NCBI RefSeq assembly: GCF_900103505.1
Contig: NZ_FNIA01000014.1
Location: 28,688 to 92,687 of the forward strand
Source of the DNA: Haloarchaeobius iranensis
GTDB taxonomy: Archaea; Halobacteriota; Halobacteria; Halobacteriales; Natrialbaceae
Length of the DNA: 64,000 bases
Direction: 5' to 3'
The notes under the pieces were generated by a model, which saw nothing but the letters and a program-made list of their open reading frames with translations, did no database searches and was not told the DNA's origin. Below, in pieces: positions 43,025-50,288 of this stretch (the stretch's first letter is position 1; the number at the start of each line of letters is the position of its first letter). The position numbers and the translations under genes are program-made.

Positions 43025-43162
43025 TCACCACGGCGGCCACCAGCCGCCACCGCCGCCGGCCCAGCCGTAGCCGACCACGACGACGGAGTGGTTCCCGTAC
43101 TCGTCCTTCGTGCTGGGGTGGTCCTCGACTCGACCGTGAGTGGACGGACGGGGAGCCGCCCG
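43025..43162 (-). pseudogene. Possible remnant of a papain-like cysteine peptidase C-terminus
   Basis: A minus-strand frame ending at TGA 43025-43027 reads KDEYGNHSVVVVGYGW, followed by AGGGGGWWPPW. The GNHSVVVVGYGW string is like the active-site histidine region of papain-family (C1) peptidases. No start codon or catalytic cysteine is present: upstream the frame runs into the divergent promoter. It looks like a short relic between two iron-regulated promoters. Confidence 0.3.
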
Positions 43163-43164
43163 GT

Positions 43165-43178
43165 TTAGGCATGCCAAA
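43165..43178 (+). promoter_or_regulatory. Iron box, distal, promoter 3
   Basis: TTAGG-CATG-CCAAA, imperfect on the right half, starting 35 bases before the proximal box. The 21-base spacer carries CCGAAGGCG (BRE-like) then TTATAAC (TATA, 43190-43196). Confidence 0.65.
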
Positions 43179-43199
43179 AACCGAAGGCGTTATAACTTT

Positions 43200-43213
43200 T
43201 TAGGTTGGCCTAA
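43200..43213 (+). promoter_or_regulatory. Iron box, proximal, promoter 3
   Basis: TTAGG-TTGG-CCTAA, ending 5 bases before the ATG at 43219. It covers the expected transcription start of a leaderless message, so a bound repressor would block initiation. Confidence 0.78.
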
Positions 43214-43218
43214 ACAGT

Positions 43219-44454
43219 ATGACGAGCGACTGCAGTCACGACGGCCCGACGCGACGCGACTGTGTCAAGTACGGCAGCGCGGTGCTCGGCGGGGGGCTCC
43301 TCGCCGGCTGCCTCGAGGACGGTGACGCACCCGCGTCCGGGACGACGGGGACGGCCCTCGCGACGACCACGGGTACCACAGCCGAGGACGACTCTTACAC
43401 GGCCCGCATGGCCCCTGCGGGCGGGGTCGAGTTCGACGCCGTGCCCGAGGACGTGTTCACGATACTGAACCACCACACCGACATGGTCCTCGCGCTGGGC
43501 CGCGGTGACGCGGTCAACGCGATGCACGCGCCGGGCTACATCGAGTCGCTGTACAGCAAGTTCCTGGCCCGGCTCGACGGCGTCTCCATCGACTGGACGG
43601 GGCTCTACTCCTCGTGGCCGCCCACGAAGGAACGGCTGTACGAGCTGGACAGCGATGTCCACCTCGCCGACCCCGCCAAGGTCGCGACCGCCGAGGGCTG
43701 GGACGCCGACGACATCGCGGAGGTCGCCGAGAACGTCGGTCCGTGGTTCGGCAACACCCTCAGCGGGAGCCACCAGGAACCGCCCGGGGACTGGGCCGAC
43801 GAATACGAGTACTACGACCTCTGGGAGATCTTCGCCCGGGTCGCCGAGGTGTTCCAGGAGACCGAACGGTACGAGGCACTCGCCGCGGTCCGGCAGTCGA
43901 TGCTGGCGACCGTCGAGTCGAACCGCCCGCCGGAGAGCGAGCGCCCGAGCGCGGCGCAGGTGCTCTTCTCGACCTCCGACGACGGCATGTGGGGGTACAA
44001 GCTGAACCACCCGGGCTACTACGCCGCCCACACCCGGCCCCTCGGTGCCGAGGATGCCCTGGCCGACGCCGTCGGCGAGGGCTACGGCGACGACGGTCGC
44101 AACATCACGCTCGACTACGAACTGCTGCTGGAGGCCGACCCCGACGTGCTGCTCGTGCTCGGCCCGATGTCCGCCTACCACGACATCGCGGAGATACGGA
44201 GCCGGCTGGAGAGCCACGCGGTCGCCTCCCAGCTCACCGCCGTCCAGGAGGGAAGGGTGTACACGCAGGGTGCCCGGCGGCAGGGCCCCATCCTCAACCT
44301 GTTCCAGACGGAGATGGCCGCCAAGCAGCTCTACCCCGAGCAGTTCGGCGAGTGGCCCGGCTACGTCGACGGCGAGCCCTACCCGGAGATCCCCGCCGAG
44401 GAGCAGCTGTTCGACCGCCAGCGGGTCGCCGACGTCATCGCGGGGGAGCCATGA
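43219..44454 (+). CDS. Siderophore/iron ABC substrate-binding lipoprotein B2
   Basis: The 411-residue binding protein has a lipoprotein signal (TRRDCVKYGS, lipobox LLAGC with C31). It is closely related to the product of 39351-40598 (shared GLYSSWPPTKERLYELDSDV-type region, VAENVGPWFGN and GPILNLFQTEMAAKQLYP). It opens an operon with a flavoprotein: its stop overlaps the next start as ATGA. TATA at 43190-43196 and two iron boxes place it under iron control. Confidence 0.9.
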   Translation: MTSDCSHDGPTRRDCVKYGSAVLGGGLLAGCLEDGDAPASGTTGTALATTTGTTAEDDSYTARMAPAGGVEFDAVPEDVFTILNHHTDMVLALGRGDAVNAMHAPGYIESLYSKFLARLDGVSIDWTGLYSSWPPTKERLYELDSDVHLADPAKVATAEGWDADDIAEVAENVGPWFGNTLSGSHQEPPGDWADEYEYYDLWEIFARVAEVFQETERYEALAAVRQSMLATVESNRPPESERPSAAQVLFSTSDDGMWGYKLNHPGYYAAHTRPLGAEDALADAVGEGYGDDGRNITLDYELLLEADPDVLLVLGPMSAYHDIAEIRSRLESHAVASQLTAVQEGRVYTQGARRQGPILNLFQTEMAAKQLYPEQFGEWPGYVDGEPYPEIPAEEQLFDRQRVADVIAGEP

Positions 44455-45188
44455 GCAGCACCGTTCCATCCGACGTGGTCGTCGTCGGGGGCGGCGTCGC
44501 GGGCCTCACCGCGGCGACGTTCACCGCACGGCACGGGCTCGACACGCTCGTCGTCGACAGCGGCGAGTCAATCCTCCGGCGGAACGCCCACCTCGAGAAC
44601 TTCCCGGGCTTCCCCGCGGGCATCAACCCGCGACAGCTGCTCGACCTGCTGGGCGAGCAGGCCGACGGCGCGGGTGCCGAGCGCCTCACGGCGACCGTCA
44701 CCGCCGTCGAGACCACCGAGGACGGCTTCCACGTCGAGACCGACGACGACGACCGGTTCCACACCACCTACGTCGTCGCCGCGACGAAGAACGAGGTCGG
44801 CTACCTCGACGGCGTCGACGGCGTCGGCGTCGTCGACCGCGGCAAGACGTTCGTCGACACCGACGACCGCGGCCGGACCGGCGTCGACGGGCTGTACGCG
44901 GCCGGGCGGCTCGCCGAGAAGCCCCACCAGGCGGTCGTCTGTGCCGGCCACGGGGCCGAGGTCGCGGTGACGCTCCTCGAGGACGACGACCGGCCGTTCT
45001 ACCACGACTGGGTGGCCACCGAGGGCTACTTCACCGACCGCGGCCGGGACCTGCCGCCGGGCTGCGAGGAGGTCGACGAACCGGAGCGCCGGGAGCGCGA
45101 GCGGGCGTCGCTCGAGACGATGCGGGAGCGCTTCGACGACGCACACCCCGACGACCAGGTGACGCACCCGAGTCTCCGGGAGGACTGA
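44451..45188 (+). CDS. Minimal thioredoxin-reductase-like flavoprotein, module 1
   Basis: The 245-residue FAD protein is related to thioredoxin reductase. The N-terminal dinucleotide fold is VVVVGGGVAGLTAATFTARHG, followed by LENFPGFPAG, and the C-terminal FAD half is GVDGLYAAGRLAEKPHQAVVCAGHG. The central NAD(P)H-binding domain (about 110 residues in normal enzymes) is missing and there is no CxxC redox pair. Coupling to a siderophore-binding protein suggests that it reduces or handles ferric iron or its ligand in the cytoplasm, with electrons from an unknown partner. A 45-residue charged C-terminal tail is added. It is a paralogue of the product of 47512-48468. Confidence 0.85.
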   Translation: MSSTVPSDVVVVGGGVAGLTAATFTARHGLDTLVVDSGESILRRNAHLENFPGFPAGINPRQLLDLLGEQADGAGAERLTATVTAVETTEDGFHVETDDDDRFHTTYVVAATKNEVGYLDGVDGVGVVDRGKTFVDTDDRGRTGVDGLYAAGRLAEKPHQAVVCAGHGAEVAVTLLEDDDRPFYHDWVATEGYFTDRGRDLPPGCEEVDEPERRERERASLETMRERFDDAHPDDQVTHPSLRED

Positions 45189-45261
45189 CCACCGATGGCC
45201 ACGAATCCGACGGCCGACCGCCGACCGGGCCGACGACGCCGCGGCCGGAGGTGACACGTCC

Positions 45262-46185
45262 GTGATCGGGACCACGCTCGGGGACATCCGCTCGCAGATC
45301 GAGGCCCTCGCGAGCGACGACGGCGCGTACTACCTCGCCTGTGCCCGGTACGGCGACCGACCGGTGCCCGCGGCCGGCCTCCGGTTCGAGAGCCGTGCCG
45401 TCGCACGGACCGCCGCCCGCGCCACCGAGCAGTACCGGGCCGCGCTCCGGCGGTACGACCCACGGCTCCCCTACTACGACATCATCGTCCGGCGCGACCC
45501 GACCGACACCGATGCCGCTCCGGCGGCGGACGCCGCCGTCGCCCGGGTCGACGAGGGTGGACCGACGCCGCGGTCCGACGCTGTCTTCGGGTCGTCGGGA
45601 CGGGGCAGTTCGGCGCGCGTCGACTTCTGCCACCGCATCGCGGCGGCCGTGTTCGAGACGCTGTCGGAGGCCGGCCACGACCCGGTCGAGACCGCGGTGA
45701 TGGACGCGTACCTCGACCTCGCGGAGACGGTCACGGACCCGGACGAGCTCTGCCTCTGCCTCCTCGAGAGCATGGCGAGCGAGGTCGAGCGCCGGCTCTC
45801 GCCCGCCGAGCAGGCCGCGGTCGTCACCGCCGCCGCGGAGCGGCTCCCGACCCCGGCGTCGACCGGGCATCCCGTGCCGACGACGCTGGCGTCGCTCGAA
45901 CGGCGCGACCTGCTCGGCGGCCGTACGTGGAGCCCGCCTGCGGCCGTTCCCGGCACCGAGACGCGCTCCGTCGTCGTCCGCCTCTCGGAGTACGCGCTTC
46001 GGGCGCGCGACGGCCGCCTCCCGGTACTGCCCGTCGTCGTCGAGCTCGCGCGACGCGACCCCGAGCGAGTGCCCGCCTCGCTCGACGTGACCGACGGCGG
46101 CGACGGCTGGTGGCTCAGGGTCGTACTGGACCAGGACGAACGACCGAACGGGCTCGTCAACGCAGCCATCCGGTCGAGCCCGTAG
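45262..46185 (+). CDS. Unnamed haloarchaeal family protein, module 1
   Basis: The 307-residue product starts at GTG 45262 after GGAGGTGACA. Residues 5-70 (IEALASDDGAYYLACARYGD, then FESRAVARTAARATEQYRAALRRYDP) are clearly similar to residues 33-95 of the product of 48465-48980, so the two define one domain. A second helical region (about 115-215, with CHRIAAAVFETL and CLCLLESMASEVERRLSPAEQ) and a C-terminal beta segment follow. I recognise no catalytic motif. Its repeated association with the flavoprotein and binding protein suggests a shared task in iron handling. Confidence 0.78.
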   Translation: MIGTTLGDIRSQIEALASDDGAYYLACARYGDRPVPAAGLRFESRAVARTAARATEQYRAALRRYDPRLPYYDIIVRRDPTDTDAAPAADAAVARVDEGGPTPRSDAVFGSSGRGSSARVDFCHRIAAAVFETLSEAGHDPVETAVMDAYLDLAETVTDPDELCLCLLESMASEVERRLSPAEQAAVVTAAAERLPTPASTGHPVPTTLASLERRDLLGGRTWSPPAAVPGTETRSVVVRLSEYALRARDGRLPVLPVVVELARRDPERVPASLDVTDGGDGWWLRVVLDQDERPNGLVNAAIRSSP

Positions 46186-46308
46186 TGTGCTGCTGTCCGG
46201 CCACGACACGAGGGAGACGGCGCGACCCGACCTCGAACGTCGCGAGCTGCTCGTCGGGGTCGGGGAATCGGCCGTGGAAGACCGTCCCCGCCCCCGGTCG
46301 GTCGCCGC

Positions 46309-47307
46309 TCACCGCGGTGCGCCACAGCCCGGACACATCGGCGGCCCGGCGTCGGGGAGCACGAGGCCGCAGTGCGGGCACTCGTCCTCGCCGGCCGGGC
46401 TCGTGATGGCGTCGACCGCGTCGGTGGTCGTCTCGCGGACGCCGTCGAGCGTCCCTACCCGGGCCGACGGGTCCGCCGCCGTCCCCGAGTCCGCATCGAG
46501 CGCGAACCGCGCCCGGTCGGCGACGAACGGCTCCCCGTCGTCGGCGAGGTCGTCGAGCGTCGCCGTCGGCAGCGCGTCCCGGTCGTGCCCCCGGGCGAGT
46601 ACGCCGAGCGCCTCGGCCGCGCGGCCGCGGACCTGCGGACACTCGTCGTCGAGCCGCGCGACGAGTGCGTCCCTGACGGCGGCGAGCCGTTCGGGGGAGG
46701 CACAGCCGACCGCCAGGAGTGCCGTCGCGAGGTGGTAGCGCACGAGTTCGCGGTCGTCGTCGAGATGCTCGGCGAGCGACGACGCCTGGTGGCGGAGCCG
46801 GTCGGGGTTCCCCCGCGCGACGCACTCCAGCGCCTTCGCCAGCTTCTCCCGCACCGCGGGTTCGTCGAACGCGAGGCCGACGCGGAGGTCGGCGAGGACC
46901 GCGGGGGAGCCGACCGCGTCGGGGTGCGCCAGCGCGACGAGCCCGAGCGCCTCCGCCGACCGTGCCCTGACGTAGTAGAACTCCGCCTCGTCCGCGAGGC
47001 GTGCCGCGAGCGGGTCGACCACCGGGACCACCGCGTCGGGTGCCGCCCGTGCGACGGCGACGAACAGCTTCGCGGTCGTCAGCCGGACCGCTCGGTCCTC
47101 GTCGGTGAGGGCGGCCGCGAGGGGTGGAGCGACCGGTGCCACCAGCGCGGGGCGGTCGTCCGCGACCCCCTTCAGCGACCGACAGAACGCCTGCCGTCGC
47201 TCGGTCGGTGCGTACAGTGCCCGCTCGACTCTGGCGGTCGCGGCGTCCACGTCCCCCGCTTCGAGGCTGGCGGCGACGTCGTCCACCGTCGGTCCGGTCC
47301 CGTCCAT
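46309..47307 (-). CDS. HEAT-repeat protein with C-terminal zinc ribbon
   Basis: The 332-residue protein is built of HEAT-like helical pairs from about 10 to 255 (repeated units such as VRLTTAKLFVAVARAAPDAV, VRARSAEALGLVALAHPDAV and VREKLAKALECVARGNPDRL, each about 37 residues). It ends in a short zinc ribbon, CPHCG-x11-CPGCG. HEAT proteins are scaffolds, and the ribbon suggests nucleic-acid or protein binding. It sits between the two iron modules on the minus strand; whether it belongs to them is not shown. Confidence 0.82.
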   Translation of the reverse strand: MDGTGPTVDDVAASLEAGDVDAATARVERALYAPTERRQAFCRSLKGVADDRPALVAPVAPPLAAALTDEDRAVRLTTAKLFVAVARAAPDAVVPVVDPLAARLADEAEFYYVRARSAEALGLVALAHPDAVGSPAVLADLRVGLAFDEPAVREKLAKALECVARGNPDRLRHQASSLAEHLDDDRELVRYHLATALLAVGCASPERLAAVRDALVARLDDECPQVRGRAAEALGVLARGHDRDALPTATLDDLADDGEPFVADRARFALDADSGTAADPSARVGTLDGVRETTTDAVDAITSPAGEDECPHCGLVLPDAGPPMCPGCGAPR

Positions 47308-47511
47308 ATCCCGTGTTCGGCCGTGAGTAGTTCGGTGACGTACAAAAAACGCCTCACTCCTGTCGCGCGGTCAACCCGTGGCACTGCCGTCGTCGAAACC
47401 CATCCGGAGACGAACGGCCCGTGCGGAACCCGAACGAACGGCCTCCCTCGGACCGACTCCGCCGCCGAGCCCTGACTGCCGACGGCGTCGCGGGCCGTCG
47501 GTGAGAGCCGG

Positions 47512-48468
47512 TCAGTCGTCGGCTGCGCTCGCGTCCTGTGCCGCGAGGTACGACCGGATGTGCTCGTCGTCGAGGTGCTCCAGGAGCCGGTGCTGGGCCG
47601 CTTCGGTCCGGCGCTCGACCTCGTCCTCGTCGGTCTTCGTCCCGAAGGCACGGTCGAGGTAGGACTCGCGGAGGTCGGCGAACCGCTCGTCGTCGAGGTC
47701 GTGGTCGCCGGCCTCGGTCTCGAACCACTCGCGCCAGCGGTCCCGGTCTGCCCACTCGCCGGTGAACTCGCTCGCCTGCCGGAGCCAGTCGTAGCGCGCG
47801 GTGACGCCCTCCGGATAGCCCGCCGCACTGCGGTGGTCCGCGAGCAGCGCCCGGGCGACGTGGGCGCCGTTGCCGGCGGCGACGACGGCCTGTGCGCTGC
47901 GCGCGTCGGCGGGCGAGGCGACGTACAGCCCGTCGACCGGCGTCCGGCCGTCGTGGTCGGGGTAGTCGGGGTCGAACCGCTCCCGTTCCTCGCCGTGGTG
48001 CTCGTGCAGTTCGAACATCTTCCCGTCGTCCAGCGGTTCGAGGTAGGAGCCGTCGTACCAGGCCGCGGCGAGGACGTAGTCGGTCAGGACGCGCCGGTCG
48101 TCGGCCGTCTCGACGACGAAGCGGGCCTCGTCGGCGGCCGCAGCGACCGCGGCGGCGTCGCGTTCGCCGTCGGCCGGTCGGTCGACCGCCACCACCGAGT
48201 CCTCGACCCGGCGCGCACCCGCGGTCTCGACGTGGTCGGCGAGCAGCGCCTGGAACGTCCCCACGTCGATACCGGCGGGGAAGCCGGGGTAGTTCGAGAG
48301 GAACGCACAGCGGTCGAGCGCCGCGGCACCCCGGTCGAAGACGACCGTGTCGAGCCCGTACCGGGCGGTGAAGACGGCTGCGGACGCGCCGGCGGGCCCG
48401 CCGCCGACGACCACGACGTCGTGTCGCGGGAGGGGTTCGCCGCCGTCGTTCGATTCGTCCCCCGTCAT
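47512..48468 (-). CDS. Minimal thioredoxin-reductase-like flavoprotein, module 2
   Basis: The 318-residue paralogue of the module 1 flavoprotein has VVVVGGGPAGASAAVFTARYG, then LSNYPGFPAGID, and the C-terminal FAD half VDGLYVASPADARSAQAVVAAGNG. The NAD(P)H domain and CxxC are again absent. A 100-residue C-terminal extension, rich in W, D and E (YDWLRQASEFTGEWADRDRW), is longer than in module 1. I chose the ATG at 48468, in a 4-base overlap with the preceding gene; the frame upstream is a shadow. Confidence 0.84.
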   Translation of the reverse strand: MTGDESNDGGEPLPRHDVVVVGGGPAGASAAVFTARYGLDTVVFDRGAAALDRCAFLSNYPGFPAGIDVGTFQALLADHVETAGARRVEDSVVAVDRPADGERDAAAVAAAADEARFVVETADDRRVLTDYVLAAAWYDGSYLEPLDDGKMFELHEHHGEERERFDPDYPDHDGRTPVDGLYVASPADARSAQAVVAAGNGAHVARALLADHRSAAGYPEGVTARYDWLRQASEFTGEWADRDRWREWFETEAGDHDLDDERFADLRESYLDRAFGTKTDEDEVERRTEAAQHRLLEHLDDEHIRSYLAAQDASAADD

Positions 48469-48980
48469 CGTGGGTCGAGCCCCGATTCGAGCTGTCGCGT
48501 CACCAGTTCGTCGTCGAGCAGGGCCTCGGGGCCGGCGAGGTGGACGACCGGCCCGTTCTCCACCCGGAGCCACTCGTCGCAGCCCTCGCCGGTGAGCGTC
48601 ACGGTCTGGCGCGACTCGGGGAGGCCGTTCTCGCGCCGACGGGCGGTGCGCTGGCGGACGCGGGTCAGGCTCCCGCCCGGTGCGTCGACGCTGCAGACCG
48701 CGAGCTCGTAGCGTTCGAGGCCGGGGTCGAGCCGCCGGAGGACCGCCCGGTAGCGCCGCGCGGCGTCGCGGGCGCGCTCGGCCTGCTCGAACGTCTCGAA
48801 CGTCGCACCGTCGACGGGCTCCGGGCTGGTCCCGGTCTCGCGACAGGCGACCGCGAACGCGCCGCCCTCGCTGGCGAGGCGGTCGACGTTGTCGCGCTCG
48901 TGGCGGAGCGTCCGCTCGGGTGTCTCGTCGGATTCGGGGTGGTCGGCGGCTACCGTACCAGCCTCGGCCCGGTCGGCCAT
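48465..48980 (-). CDS. Unnamed haloarchaeal family protein, module 2
   Basis: The 171-residue protein shares its central domain (RLASEGGAFAVACRETG, then FETFEQAERARDAARRYRAVLRRLDPGLERY) with the N-terminus of the product of 45262-46185. Its C-terminal 70 residues (VTLTGEGCDEWLRVENGPVV) are different. It lies between binding protein (2-base gap) and flavoprotein (4-base overlap) genes. Gene order is thus binding protein, family protein, flavoprotein here, but binding protein, flavoprotein, family protein in module 1. Confidence 0.8.
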   Translation of the reverse strand: MADRAEAGTVAADHPESDETPERTLRHERDNVDRLASEGGAFAVACRETGTSPEPVDGATFETFEQAERARDAARRYRAVLRRLDPGLERYELAVCSVDAPGGSLTRVRQRTARRRENGLPESRQTVTLTGEGCDEWLRVENGPVVHLAGPEALLDDELVTRQLESGLDPR

Positions 48981-48982
48981 CC

Positions 48983-50170
48983 TCAGAGCTCCCCCGCGAC
49001 GATCTCGGCGACGCGCTCCCGGTCGAACAGCGCTTCCTCGACGCCGTAGAGCTGGCGCGCGGTCCGCTCGGTCAGCACCATGTTCGTGATGGGCCCCTGA
49101 TAGAGCCCGCCGGCGCGGTAGACGTCGCCGTTCTGGACCGCGGTGAGCTGGCTCGCCGTCGGGTGGTCCTGGAGGCTGGCGACGACGCTACTCCGGAACT
49201 CGCTCTCTGTCTTCGCCTCGTAGCCACGGAGCATGAGCACCTCGGGGTCGACCTGGAACAGCGTCTCGATGTCGATGCCGGCCCGGCTCCCGTGGAAGTC
49301 CCGGATGCCGGTGCTCGCGAGGGCGTCCCGGACTCGCAGGTCGCGAAGGTGCTTGAAGCCGGACCCCTCGCCGATGATGTACGGGTAGAACTCCTCGGGT
49401 GCCTCGCCCACACCCCACAGCACGGCGACCTCGGGCCGCTCGCCCTGTGTCGGCACGTGTGGTGCGAGGTTCGACCGGAACTCGTCGTGGACGGCCTCGA
49501 ACGCCTCGTAGCGGTCGGTGCGCTGGAACACCTGCGCGAGCTTCTCGAACGCCTCGTAGAGACTGTAGTACCGGTAGTCCGAGTGCCACGGGTAGTGCTG
49601 GGCGTAGATGCAGTTGCCGAACAGGGGGGCGATCTGCGATTCGATCTCAGCCACGTCGCTCTCGTCCCAGCCGCTGTAGCGGTTCATGAGGAAGTTGGGG
49701 TCCATGACGTGCACGTCGGCGTCCAGGCTGTAGAGCAGCTCCTTGCTGACGCCGTCCTGGTAGAGGGACACCATGTCGCTCTTGTCGACGGAGACGCCGT
49801 CGATGCGGTCGTAGTACTGGGTGTGGTAGCGACCGGTCAGCCAGACTGCCTTCGGCGGCTCCAGGCCGAGGGCGACGCCCATGTCGGCCCAGCTCCCGTT
49901 GTTCGCGACCCACGTCTCGGGGGGACTCTCGAACTCGACCGACCCGACCGGCTCCATGGTGACGCTGTAAGAGCCGGTCGTCCCAGACGGCTCCTCGGTC
50001 GTGCCTGCCGTCGTCTCCGGGGGTGCGGTCGACGTGGGCTCCTCGGTCGGTGTGCCGCCGTCGGTCCCGGCGCCGTCGAGACAGCCGGCCAGCCCCATCG
50101 TCGCTGCGAGTCCAGCACCGGTGCCCAGGAAGCGCCGCCGCGTCGAACCGTCGTGCGAATCGTGGCTCAT
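48983..50170 (-). CDS. Siderophore/iron ABC substrate-binding lipoprotein A2
   Basis: The 395-residue binding protein has a Tat lipoprotein signal (TRRRFLGTGAG, lipobox GLAGC with C30). Its closest relative in the window is the product of 38140-39354 (shared DYRYYSLYEAFEKLAQVFQ, LFQVDPEVLMLRGYE and LTAVQNGDVYRAGGLYQGP). It begins the second iron module. The start at 50170 lies 5 bases from a perfect iron box, TTAGG-CTAG-CCTAA. Confidence 0.9.
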   Translation of the reverse strand: MSHDSHDGSTRRRFLGTGAGLAATMGLAGCLDGAGTDGGTPTEEPTSTAPPETTAGTTEEPSGTTGSYSVTMEPVGSVEFESPPETWVANNGSWADMGVALGLEPPKAVWLTGRYHTQYYDRIDGVSVDKSDMVSLYQDGVSKELLYSLDADVHVMDPNFLMNRYSGWDESDVAEIESQIAPLFGNCIYAQHYPWHSDYRYYSLYEAFEKLAQVFQRTDRYEAFEAVHDEFRSNLAPHVPTQGERPEVAVLWGVGEAPEEFYPYIIGEGSGFKHLRDLRVRDALASTGIRDFHGSRAGIDIETLFQVDPEVLMLRGYEAKTESEFRSSVVASLQDHPTASQLTAVQNGDVYRAGGLYQGPITNMVLTERTARQLYGVEEALFDRERVAEIVAGEL

Positions 50171-50175
50171 GTGGT

Positions 50176-50189
50176 TTAGGCTAGCCTAA
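50176..50189 (-). promoter_or_regulatory. Iron box, proximal, promoter 4
   Basis: TTAGG-CTAG-CCTAA is a fully palindromic 14-mer, 5 bases before the ATG at 50170 (minus strand). Confidence 0.8.
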
Positions 50190-50211
50190 CAATTTAAATC
50201 GCTTTCGAATT

Positions 50212-50225
50212 TTAGGGAGGCCTAA
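50212..50225 (-). promoter_or_regulatory. Iron box, distal, promoter 4
   Basis: TTAGG-GAGG-CCTAA starts 36 bases from the proximal box. On the minus strand the 22-base spacer carries CGAAAGCG (BRE-like) and ATTTAAATTG (TATA). It is also 63 bases before the divergent membrane protein gene at 50289, which could therefore share control. Confidence 0.75.
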
Positions 50226-50288
50226 TCCGCTGGCTGGCGAACCGGCCCGGCACCACGACTTTGCCGAGGCCGGTCGAACCCTCCGTCC

